Origin: Jimgerdemannia flammicorona
Taxonomy: Eukaryota > Mucoromycota > Endogonomycetes > Endogonales > Endogonaceae
NCBI GenBank assembly: GCA_003990745.1
Contig: RBNI01002540.1
Coordinates: 1-18,200, forward strand
DNA: 18,200 nucleotides
Direction of reading: 5' to 3'
Part shown: positions 1 through 8,243 of the stretch, in pieces
Layout: every line of letters starts with the position of its first letter
Position numbering within the stretch: position 1 is the stretch's first letter
Position numbers and translations under genes: made by a program
The notes under the pieces: generated by a model
What the model was told of the DNA's origin: nothing
Database searches by the model: none
The model's input: the letters and a program-made list of their open reading frames with translations, nothing else

Positions 1-22
1 AAAATGAAAGGAAGAAACACCC

Positions 23-417
23 ATGTCTCATATATATACTCATGTTCATGATATGGTTCAGATGCTATCAACCCAGTCTCATGCTGCTCAAAAACATGAT
101 ATTTCTGATCCATCTTTGCCAATTACTTCACTACTGAATCTCTCCAAAGTACTTATAGAAGCATATAAAAAAAGAGTAATACTATGTCTAAAGGAAACAG
201 AAGAGAAAACTGAAGATATTATTTGAGACAAGGGTAAGGCTACACCACTACCACCACAAGAGAGAATATCACAACCTAAAGTCAAAACTATCTGACCAGC
301 CAAACACTCAGCTGGTACCAATGATGCTAAATGTTTAGCTGAAAATCTGGAGGATGGAAGATCCAAATATAAAAGGATTGCAAAGTTACAGATAGAAGAA
401 GATGAAGATGTCAATTA
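23..417 (+). pseudogene. Degenerate reading frame, unknown product
   Basis: One frame runs from ATG 23 to TAA 415-417 (about 131 codons) and is broken only by TGA at 224-226 and another TGA near 292. Both could come from CGA (Arg) by loss of a CpG. The predicted protein is hydrophilic, with a Lys/Glu-rich second half and an acidic end (EEDEDVN). I see no signal peptide, membrane segment or catalytic motif. The frame may extend left of the window through a TGA near position 5, so this could be the C-terminal end of a larger gene or transposon protein. I do not recognise it. That it was coding rests only on the long frame and the CGA-to-TGA pattern, so confidence is modest. Confidence 0.35.
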
Positions 418-712
418 AGCATGCCAAGTGGGTATATGAGTAGCATTTTTCTACCACTCTATTATAATATTGAGAAACTATCTAAAACAATCATTTTACA
501 TTTGATCAATAGTGATCAATTATATATATTGAACTTTAGCATAATATATATTTGAACTACCACCACTTAACCCCATTTGTACAAATGAAATTTGTAATTA
601 CCATTGAGAATAAATCTATGTGCTATGATATTGCTAACATATAGATTGCAAATATATTCTTACTATACATTAATACAATTCTGAAATATGACCAAGTAAA
701 TTAAATTAACTA
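418..712. other. AT-rich DNA without a recognisable gene
   Basis: Dense stops in all frames and runs of TATA/ATAT. No tRNA-like cloverleaf, repeat or regulatory motif that I can support. Confidence 0.6.
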
Positions 713-789
713 TCATTAGCAGATGGTATTTTTAAGCTAACCAAATTTTAGAAATCCATAGATTGTATTCTATATAATTAGAAAATATT
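713..789 (+). repeat. Left copy of an inverted repeat shared with 17308-17382
   Basis: The reverse complement of 17308-17382 matches this stretch almost base for base. Shared blocks include GCTAACCAAATTTTAGAAAT and TTGTATTCTATATAATTAGA, with a few substitutions and a 2-nt length difference. The copies face each other, as terminal inverted repeats would, but they could also be two independent MITE insertions. Confidence 0.7.
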
Positions 790-826
790 GTAAGATAAAT
801 TTTTGGATAGCTCCAAATACCATCTG
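720..826. mobile_element. Short MITE-like element with its own inverted ends
   Basis: CAGATGGTATTT at 720-731 is repeated as its exact reverse complement AAATACCATCTG at 815-826, and AGCT just inside each end extends the similarity. The 107-bp interval has no coding capacity. This is the form of a miniature inverted-repeat element. I could not define a target duplication, and the copy at 17308-17382 lacks a clear second end. Confidence 0.45.
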
Positions 827-875
827 TATAACTCACTGGGTAATATTTTGATAGTGATCCAGTTGATCACCAGTA

Positions 876-1250
876 ATGTCTCAAGTATCCAAAGATTATA
901 GATCAAAAGAATTCGAGATTATGGAAAAGATCTGTACAACAGTTCAAATTCTAGGCTTGCTATCTGATAATTATTTTGACAATAATGAATCTATCAAAGA
1001 AAGGGCACAATACTTTATAAGGACAAATATTGAATATTATATTATTGCCTGCAAAATTTATACCAAGACTATATTATATAATAAACTATAAGGAGAGATA
1101 TCCAGCAATGGTTTTGGCCATGTCTTCAGTCAGCATGATGACTCTGAAACCTTTATACTTATTGTAGATTACAGAGTTTTTGTGATCATCTCAAAGAATC
1201 TCAAGCAGACAATAAATTGGACTAGCAAGATTCTCAATAGTGTAGTCTGA
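876..1250 (+). pseudogene. Degenerate reading frame, unknown product
   Basis: An open frame runs from ATG 876 to TAA 1089-1091 (71 codons), then continues in the same frame for about 52 further codons to TGA 1248-1250, so it is probably one frame with a nonsense change. The product is rich in Ile, Tyr and Lys, with segments such as YFDNNESIKERAQYF and ETFILIVDYRVFVII. I see no family motif. It lies just inside the left inverted repeat, so it could belong to a decayed DNA transposon. It could also be chance openness in AT-rich DNA. Confidence 0.3.
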
Positions 1251-1650
1251 GATATAAATATGATCATTTGTCTATAGATATAAATAAACCAATATTAATA
1301 AGCATCAAATAGCTACAATATTAATATAAATATTAAATTAACTTACTTAATTATTTTGGTATAGATGAAGTATGAGACAGAATCCAGCTACTGTTATATA
1401 GTTTGTAGGCCATTTTAGAAATTTCTTATTAAGAAGTGTCAACTCAATTAAATATTGAGATAGAATGAGAATATTGCTATCTTTAATATCCTCAAATTGA
1501 CATAACCAGGACATAGGTCCTGGCTATTTAAGTCTATATTTCAGAGTTTTCAGTATAACTTATTCAGTATTATTTAACTCCTCTATTAAATAAATGTCTT
1601 TACAAAGCCATCTAATATAACTTATAGGAATATTCTTACAGTATTTATAT
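1251..1650. other. AT-rich DNA without a recognisable gene
   Basis: Stops in all frames, with no repeat or motif. This is the left flank of the gypsy insertion. Confidence 0.6.
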
Positions 1651-1654
1651 TTAT
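1651..1654 (+). repeat. Left target-site duplication TTAT of the gypsy element
   Basis: TTAT directly before the 5' LTR equals TTAT directly after the 3' LTR (9791-9794). Short duplications of 4-6 bp are normal for Ty3/gypsy integrases. Four bases in AT-rich DNA is weak on its own, but the position fits exactly. Confidence 0.6.
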
Positions 1655-1672
1655 TATAACAGTGACCCCAGA

Positions 1673-2721
1673 ATGATGACATCAGTACAGAAGATAGCCT
1701 TTTCTTGCAAGTTACCAGATCAGAGCACAAGAAGATCATATGGCATACAAGATGAGTAATGATGACCAACTGTGAATCATTGTGACCACAGTACAGGCAT
1801 CTTGAGGAATATAAAGAAGGATCAAGGAACCACAGTAGCAGCAACTCAGTAAGATCCACCAATCCCAAAATAGCCCAAAGACTTACTATAAACAAAATGT
1901 CTACTGCTCACCAAACCTCAAGGTCAAGAAACCACCAAGGCATCTCAGTTAAAGAAAGGATATTCCAAGACATCAGAAGAGCTATGAAAATCCATACAAA
2001 AAGGACTCCTAGTGTCAACCTGGGTACTGGTGACCCTTATCATTATATCCTTTATTACTATTAAATGGAAACAAGGATCACCATTGCTACTGAATGTCTC
2101 CAAATGTGGCAGGAGTATGAAATAGGAAACCTCCTCTGCTGGGAGTTTCCACAGACCAGCCTTCAAGAGTTACAAGATACCACTTCTATAGATATATGCA
2201 AAACAAAAATAGCTAAGAAGATCTATTAGATCTTCAGGCATGCACTATGGTCAATCCCCAACTTAAAGTATATTAGAGTCTCAGACTTCAGAGACCTGTC
2301 AGCCTGCCATATCAATGCACTAGAAGCCAGGGTGACTACAGAAGCTCAGTCTACTATCACCCTCAATAGTGATGAAGTAGAAGACTTCTGGCATTCCATC
2401 CTCCAGGACAACCCAGACCAATTCCTGCAAGGATTGATCTCAGTATTCCAAGGCCCAAGCATCCAGGTTAGACCTCTCCAAGACCCCACATTTGTTCCCT
2501 ATTTTGTGGAAGAGAACCTCATAGATTGGAGAGCCCCCAATTTCCCCACCCAATGTGATGATGTCATCAGTGATGATGTCATCCTACATGACATATATGA
2601 AACACATGACCTATATGATAATGACAAGACAGATGAAACATTCATAGACCTCATCTCCTTCAAAGACATCCTGACCTCAGATAAGGATGAAGCCTCTATA
2701 GTCCTAAACATTCTACTCTAA
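1673..2721 (+). pseudogene. U3-encoded reading frame, 5' LTR copy (broken)
   Basis: This is the copy of the frame described at 8244-9293. It starts at ATG 1673, loses one base in an A-run near 1813 (frame shift), and then runs to TAA 2719-2721. Stops include TAA TGA TGA near 1757-1765, TAA 2062-2064 (GAA in the other copy) and TAG 2227-2229 (CAG in the other copy). The last 164 codons are open. The later stops are private to this copy, so they arose after insertion, when the two LTRs were identical. The predicted C-terminal half is acidic, with repeated Asp-rich segments (CDDVISDDVI). I recognise no family. Confidence 0.6.
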
Positions 2722-2977
2722 AGTCCCTTAGTTATACTGAATTATGCTGGCACTCTTTTTCTGTATAACAGCTATTCCTTCACCAGCATTCTGATGTGAC
2801 TCAGAATTATTCTAGCACTATTTTCCTGTATCACCAAAATTATACCAGTATCCTGAACCTGTGCAACCATCAGTGCCAATACTGGAACTTAGCAGTTTTC
2901 TGTATCCTGGCATTTTATTTTAGTTATTAGAATTTATATTTAGCTTTATATCTTAGCAACCATTGAATTATATTTTG

Positions 2978-3010
2978 TATAAATACCCCTCTTATTTTCT
3001 TTAAAATAAA
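2978..3010 (+). promoter_or_regulatory. 5' LTR core promoter and poly(A) signal
   Basis: TATAAATA at 2978-2985 is followed 20 bases later by AATAAA at 3005-3010. The order places the TATA box and poly(A) signal at the end of U3, with transcription starting shortly after about 3005-3015. Both motifs are kept in the 3' LTR, which supports function over chance. The start site itself is inferred. Confidence 0.6.
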
Positions 3011-3221
3011 GTCAGTTTCTCTCAGTATAATACATACAATTTCTTGCAAGTAATCTAAGAGATAACAAGACAGTTTAAAGATAAGAAGTTTGAGGACTAT
3101 AAGATCTTGAGAAGGCACTCCAATAAGAACTTGCTTATAACAAACTTGAGTTAGTCTAAGAGATACACCTTGAAGAGAATCTGATATATTTGAAGGACTC
3201 AGCAACCACTATATGACAACT

Positions 3222-3239
3222 TGGTGCCTATTGACTGGT
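3222..3239 (+). other. Primer-binding site
   Basis: TGGTGCCTATTGACTGGT begins three bases after the 5' LTR. It starts with TGG, as expected for pairing with a tRNA 3' CCA end. I cannot name the tRNA with confidence. Confidence 0.7.
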
Positions 3240-3250
3240 GATTCAGATAA

Positions 3251-3979
3251 ATCCCTCACTTTCAAGCTGAAAAACGAACAACCACCACAACAACTACCCT
3301 GACTACAAGAGTCACCCCTGCACACCTTGGTGATGTTGTTAGAGAAGTCTGAAGCACCAATAGGAGACCAGTGCAGAGATTTGCAGCTGCTATAGAAGAA
3401 TGCAATATTACATACTTCAGATGTAGAGAAGAAGGCCACTATGCAAAGAGTTGCATGACTGAAACAAGATGCAAAGCCCAATCAAGCAATGCCAGCAGAA
3501 CCAGAGAACAAATCAATGCAGTAGTCATTGAGGAGATTGGTGACACTGATGATGAAAAATACTACAAAGAGCTCAAATTCTACCCTACTAATGAAGGTAC
3601 CAGAACCTGGTCCAAGCCCTATGACAAGAAGAGCAATAGCAAGCCAGTTGGAGGACCAAAGAAGACCCCAGCTGTCACTATCCAAAGCAAGACCCAATCT
3701 GAGAAGATTGATCAAGACATGGAGTTAGAGGAAGCTGCCTGCCAAATCATTGAAGGCACTACTCCTGTCTCAAGAGAAAGCAAAAGCAAGAAAGAATAGA
3801 AGCTGTGCAAGACCAAGATCCATCAGTATGATATCTACAAGGATCTCAAGAAACAAAAGATCAATACTACTTTTGGACAGCTAGCTGAAGTCTCTGCCTG
3901 CAGACAGCAGTTAAGAGTAGGACTTGTAACTACTACCAAAAATCAAGAGTACAAAATTGTAGAAGCTCACAATGCACAA
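3251..3979 (+). pseudogene. Gag nucleocapsid fragment running into the pol N-terminus
   Basis: An open stretch with a TGA at 3350-3352 leads into a CCHC zinc knuckle at 3413-3454. The residues C, H and C remain as CREEGHYAKSC, but the first Cys is Tyr (TAC 3413-3415, expected TGC, a TpG to TpA change). A Lys/Glu/Ser-rich linker follows to a TAG at 3797-3799. The same frame then continues with YDIYKDLKKQK and TTFGQLAEVSACRQQL, which looks like the segment upstream of the protease in fungal gypsy elements. Only about 55 codons precede the knuckle, so the capsid domain, normally around 200 or more residues, is absent. The frame shifts near 3970 into the protease. Confidence 0.8.
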
Positions 3980-4460
3980 AGATGATCAAGAAGACTCAGG
4001 TGAAGAATCCAAGAACTAGCACAAGACATCAGCCTACACCTCATGTCAGATCAAAGATTGTATCTTTGATGCTATTATTGATACTAGTGCTGGAGGATGC
4101 CTCATGAGTAAGAAAACAATTGACTGCCTAGGCTGGGACATCAAAGAGTCCACCAAGATGGTCTATGTTACAGCAGATGGTATATAAGCTATCCCTCTTG
4201 GCAAAATCAAAGAAGTCCCCATCAAGATAAGAGGAGCTACTATTCCAGTAGATGTGATTGTTATAAGCACTACCAACTATGACATCCTCATTGGCAATCA
4301 ATGGCTTCACAAGGCCAAGGTCATCATTGACCTCAATGCCCAGAAGATGCAGATCAACTATAGAGGAAGAAAGGTATGAGTCTCTATCAATGTCCACAAA
4401 GGAGTTCTATCAGACATGGAGGAAGGAGATGAAGAGGACACAGAAGTCTTCATATACTCA
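3972..4460 (+). pseudogene. Retropepsin-type aspartic protease domain
   Basis: The protease cuts the Gag-Pol polyprotein. The active-site segment reads AIIDTSAGGCLMS, with DTSA at 4080-4091 where DTGA is expected (GGT to AGT, again TpG to TpA), so activity is probably lost. The second hallmark, a hydrophobic-hydrophobic-Gly segment, is present as YDILIGNQWL near 4278-4307, the usual gypsy form YDIxxGxxWL. In-frame stops are TAA 4185-4187 and TGA 4377-4379, the latter a likely former CGA. The frame continues without shift into the Cys/His cluster and dUTPase, so PR, this cluster and dUTPase were one polyprotein segment. Confidence 0.85.
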
Positions 4461-4736
4461 GTGAATAAGAACAAGAATAAGACACCCAAGCTCACAGATG
4501 AGCAGTGGTACAATAAGATCATTGATGGCTATGCTCCTCAAGGAAGATGCCCCCATGGTACTAGGATGTACTGCTCTGAACACCTGAATGACTGCTGGTC
4601 CTGTATCAGTGAAGTCAGGAAAATCTGCTAACAGAAGTATAAGCAAGAAGCCACTGAAGCAAAAAGGAAAGCTGAAGAAGATGACCAGCCTCCAGAGCTG
4701 CAAGCTAACAGTGATAATGAGGGAGAACAAGAACTA
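4461..4736 (+). pseudogene. Pol linker with Cys/His cluster
   Basis: This lies between protease and dUTPase in the same frame. The core at 4548-4604 reads CPHGTRMYCSEHLNDCWSC, giving Cys-x-His-x5-Cys-x2-His-x3-Cys-x2-Cys. Spacing and residue choice suggest a metal-binding knuckle. A TAA at 4629-4631 follows, then a Lys/Glu-rich charged stretch and an acidic one (NSDNEGEQELD) before the dUTPase. The pattern is not the retroviral CCHC knuckle and I do not know a family for it. A zinc-binding role is inference. Confidence 0.6.
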
Positions 4737-5157
4737 GACATCACCCTCAAGGTTAAGAAGTTTCACCCTGAAGCCAAGATCCCAAAATACAAGACTGAAG
4801 GAGCCATAGGAATAGACCTTGCCAGCATTTAAGATACTACCCTTGAACCACAGACCACCACTCTACTTGGCACTAGAATTAGAGTCAAGCTGCCAGAGAA
4901 CTATGCTGGAATTATCAAAACCAGAAGCAGTCTGGCTAAAAGTGAAATCTCAGTTAAAGGAGGAGTAATCGACCCTGATTATACTGGTGAGATCTTCCTC
5001 ATAGTCAGGAATCACAACCCCACCATCTCATTCAAAGTCAAGAAGCATGACAGGATTGGCCAGATGCTGATCTATGAAATCAAGAAGCCCAAGATTACTG
5101 AAGCCATTGAACTCATCAAGACTAAGAGAAGTACAAGGCTTTGGATCTACTGGAAGA
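4737..5157 (+). pseudogene. dUTPase domain (trimeric type) inside pol
   Basis: dUTPase hydrolyses dUTP to dUMP and pyrophosphate, keeping uracil out of new DNA. All five trimeric motifs are present: motif 1 AIGIDLAS (4803-4826), motif 2 RSSLA (4923-4937), motif 3 GGVIDPDYTGEI (4959-4994) with the catalytic Asp and the Tyr, motif 4 HDRIGQM (about 5046-5066), and glycine-rich motif 5 GFGSTG (5137-5154). Length (about 140 codons) matches one subunit. Breaks are TAA 4830-4832 and a frameshift between about 5066 and 5122, so motif 5 is in the RT frame. The domain lies between PR and RT, unlike the positions in lentiviruses and betaretroviruses. Active-site residues survive, so the element was probably dUTPase-competent before decay. 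Confidence 0.9.
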
Positions 5158-6189
5158 GGAGTCTATGCCACCATTAAGATTACTGAACTTGAGTACAAGA
5201 AAGACAAGGACCAGAATAAGTACACATATACCATTGGAGAAAACTTTCCCCTGGAAGAACAACTTCTCAAGATCCTGTATCAGAATGAAGGAGTACTTGC
5301 TACAGACTTCAGGAATATTCACAATCAAGAACTCAAGTACTATTATGAAGTTGACACTAGCAATACCAAGCCCATCTACCAAAAAGCCAGACCCATACCA
5401 CCTGCCTACAGAGAATGACTGCAAGCAGAACTCAAGGAAATGGAAGAAGCTGGAATCATCAAGCAAGCTATTAGTCCCTGGGCTTCACCCATTGTCCTCA
5501 CTTCAAAGAAAGGAAGCAAGTCTGGAGAGTTTACACCAAGACTCTGCATTGACTACAGAAAGCTCAATGCAATCACTAAGAAGGATAGGCAGCTCTTATC
5601 AAATATTCAAGAAATCCTTACCACCCTTGGAAGTGAAGCCAAATACTACACCACCTTGGATCTGTTCTCAGACTTCTATCAGATTGGTCTCACTCAAGAT
5701 ACCAGTGAGAAATCAGCCTTCATCACACCTGATGCCACCTATATCTACCTGCAAGTACCATTTGGAATGTGTAATGCCCCAGCAAGTTTTCAGTGAATGA
5801 TGAACAGAGTCTTCAGCAATAAGATTGGAAAATAGCTCTTTGTCTATATTGATAATGTGATCATCTTCAGCAATACTGCACAGGAATATATCAATCACAT
5901 ACAGCTAGCCCTCAAGAAGCTCAAGAAGCATAACCTCTACATCAAGCCCAAGAAGAGTAAGTTTGTAGCTCAGGAAATCGCCTACCTAGGACACCTCATT
6001 AACCAGACCAGAATCCATACAGATCTCATGAAGATTGAGGCTGTTGCAGCCTACCTGAGACCCAGAACAACTACAGAAGTCCATGTCTTCCTTGGACTGA
6101 CCAGCTACTACAGAAGATTCATCAAAGGATACTCCAATATTGCAGCACCTATCTATAAGCTACTGAAGAAGGAAACCAAATTCAAATAG
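5158..6189 (+). pseudogene. Reverse transcriptase domain
   Basis: RT copies the element's RNA to DNA. Motifs in order: IKQAISPWASPIVLTSKK, RLCIDYRKLNAIT, the first catalytic Asp in TTLDLFSDFYQI, VPFGMCNAPASFQ, then YIDN at 5845-5856 where YIDD is expected (GAT to AAT, TpG to TpA), followed by AYLGHLIN and FLGLTSYYRRFIKGYS of the gypsy thumb/connection. Loss of the second Asp of YIDD alone would abolish polymerisation. In-frame stops are TGA 5416-5418 and TGA 5794-5796 (each probably a former CGA), TAG 5833-5835 and TAG 6187-6189 (probably former CAG and TGG). The frame is otherwise continuous. It is clearly Ty3/gypsy in type. Confidence 0.95.
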
Positions 6190-6699
6190 ATCAAGGAATG
6201 CCAAGAAATCTTCAAGAACTCAAGACCAGGTTGACCCAAGCACCTATTCTCAGAAGACCAGATTGGAACCTAGAGTTCATCCTGCAGACAGATGCAAGTA
6301 CTATAGGACTTAGAGTAGTCCTAGCTCAGAAGAAAGATGAATATGAATATGTCATCTCCTATGTAAGCTGAGGTATCCACAGAGTAGAACAGAACTATGA
6401 GTCATATAAGCTCAAATGCTTAGGAGTAGTTTGGACAGTAGACAAGTTCCACTACTACCTAGCTGAGAAACACTTCACTATTCAAATAGACCATTCACTC
6501 TTGCCTAACTATTCCACACTCTGAATCTCAAAGGAATATATACTAGATAGATCTACAGGCTGCAAGAGTATGACTGTACTGTCAAACACCACTCAGGAAG
6601 AACTAACACCAATACTGATGCACTCTCAAGGATACTCTGAAACACTCTCATCAAGACTATTCAACATGAATAAGGAGTTATACTATAGATTAATCAGCT
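6190..6699 (+). pseudogene. RNase H domain
   Basis: RNase H removes RNA from the RNA-DNA hybrid. After a frameshift the sequence reads LTQAPILRRPDWNLEFILQTDAST, where TDAS (Asp codon 6291-6293) is the first catalytic site. YVS-GIH has TGA 6369-6371 at the conserved Arg (CGA). The second catalytic Glu position, in NYESYKLKCLGVV, is Lys (AAA 6414-6416, CTCGAA to CTCAAA, a CpG loss). IQIDHSLL keeps the third Asp. The end of the domain is in another frame as LQEYDCTVKHHSGRTNTNTD and ALSR, with TAG near 6548 for the expected Trp. So it has two frameshifts, two stops and a lost Glu. Confidence 0.85.
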
Positions 6700-7711
6700 A
6701 CCTTGGGCAGCAGAAGATGTCTAACTATCTCAAACCCTGGACAATCACCATTATCAACTGGACTTGGAAACAGTTTGAACTAGACAATACTACACTCAGA
6801 AAAGGAGAAAAGCTTATAATACTTGAATACAAAAAGTATCAAGTAATGAAGGAAGTACATGAGCAAGGACACCTAGGAGGAACCAATACATATGACAAGG
6901 CAAGAAGAACCATGTGGTGATCCAAAATAGAAGAAGACCTATGCCAATTTGTCAAAGAGTGTGACAAGTGCCAAAAACAGAAACAAGATCAGCAAGACCA
7001 GGTACTCAAGTTATCAAGAATTGAGCCTATCCCCTTCCACTACATCACAATAGATATCATTGGACCTCTACCAGTAATACTATCAGAAAACTGTTATATT
7101 ATAGTTATTGTAGATCTCTTTACTAAATGGATAGAAGCAGGAGCATTACAAGAAGCCAATGCCCTCTCTATAGCTGACTTCCTGTACCAAGAAATCATCT
7201 GCTACTACAAGACACTGAAGCAAATCACAACAGACCACAGTACAGAATTTGTCAATGGATTTTATAAGATAATGTATCAGAAATACAAGATTCAGTTCAT
7301 CAAGACCACTGCATACCACCCTCAAGGAAATAGACAGACAGAGAGAACCAATAAGACCCTCAAGAATATCCTGGTAAAGATCTCAGACACATATAAGAAT
7401 TATGATAACTACCTCCCAACTGCTCTCTCTATCCTACAAGATATATGGTCACAGAGCATACACTTTACTCCAAGAGAACTGCTCTTTGGAGAAGAAGATT
7501 CTGATAGAACCTCAGCCACAAATCTAAACTTAACTTGGAGATGGGTTGACTCAGAAATCTGGAGACTATACCAAATCAGGAAGAAGGCTGAAGATTACAT
7601 CATCAAGTCACAAATACTGATAAAGAAGAATGTAGAAAAGAATCACAAGACCCTAGAACCCATCCAAATTGGAGAAAAGGTCCTACTGTATCAAAATATA
7701 GTAGAAGCCTC
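6700..7711 (+). pseudogene. Integrase: HHCC and DDE core
   Basis: Integrase inserts the cDNA. The N-terminal zinc site is His 6858-6860, His 6870-6872, Cys 6960-6962 and Cys 6969-6971 (HEQGH ... CDKC). The catalytic triad is intact: Asp 7053-7055 (DIIGPLP), Asp 7233-7235 (TTDHSTEF, where an Arg is usual for His, another CpG effect) and Glu 7341-7343 (GNRQTERTNKTLK). The spacing is D-x35-E, the retroviral and gypsy value. The frame is interrupted by one TGA (6918-6920) in WW/WR-SKIEEDL and is then open to the shift near 7711. This is the best-preserved enzyme of the element. Confidence 0.93.
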
Positions 7712-8191
7712 ATGGTTGCAAAACTGAAGCCCAAATGAGAAGAACCCTTCTATATACAAGATATCAAGAGAACTATCTTCTGGCTTAGAAAAATCTCAGG
7801 AACCATACTACCTACCATAGTATACAGAAACAGACTTAAGAAGTACTATGAACCTATACAAGAGAAGCAAAATGTGATAACTGCCTGTGAGGTTCTAGTC
7901 CACAAATCATAACAGTATGTCCCATGACCAGCAGACTATCTGTCTAGACAATTCTCTAAGAGATATGGTACCAGCAACTACTCATTCATGAGACTTTTGA
8001 AGCCAGAGGAGTTTGAACCATCAACTAATTGGTCAAGATCAGAATCAGGCCCTTGCTTTATATAAATGGAACAATCCTTCACCATCACACCAAAATACAT
8101 AGGGAAGATGTCAGCCCATAAATACCACTTTTCGATCCCTTGCCAGAGATTATGGGATCAGCAAATTTTTCAAGACTGGACCAATAAATAA
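7712..8191 (+). pseudogene. Integrase C-terminal domain with a long extension
   Basis: After a frameshift the frame opens at MVAKLKPKW-EEPFYIQDI and runs through ISGTILPTIVYRNRLKKYYEP, the usual gypsy integrase C-terminal motif (G-x-hydrophobic ... H/Y-x-x-R-L-K). It then goes on for about 100 codons without a match I know: ADYLSRQFSKRYG, YSFMRLLKPEEFEPS, and so on, to TAA 8189-8191. Internal stops are TGA 7736-7738, TAA 7910-7912, TGA 7925-7927 and TAA 8063-8065. I see no chromodomain aromatic pattern. The tail reaches to 24 bases before the polypurine tract. Confidence 0.7.
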
Positions 8192-8215
8192 GGATGTTCA
8201 AGAAGATCCTTATTC

Positions 8216-8225
8216 AGGAGGAAGA
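8216..8225 (+). other. Polypurine tract
   Basis: AGGAGGAAGA directly precedes the 3' LTR TGTAACAG. This is the plus-strand primer expected at that place. Confidence 0.8.
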
Positions 8226-8243
8226 TGTAACAGTGACCCCAGA

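Larger units (their letters stand above)
1655..3218 (+). repeat. 5' LTR
   Basis: Matches 8226-9790 over its whole length with one net 1-nt length difference (ATAAAG near 1810 against ATAAAAG at 8382). It starts TATAACAGTG where the 3' copy has TGTAACAGTG, so the terminal TG has become TA, and it ends TATGACA. The U3 part is about 1.35 kb and contains a long reading frame. R and U5 take the last 200 bp or so. Confidence 0.95.

Noticed and set aside
5122..5800. Overlapping open frames at 5122-5466 (minus) and 5141-5800 (plus)
   Set aside because: They are shadows of the dUTPase motif 5 and RT frame, which has clear family motifs.
7712..8191. Chromodomain at the integrase C-terminus
   Set aside because: The aromatic and hydrophobic pattern of chromodomains is not visible in this tail.
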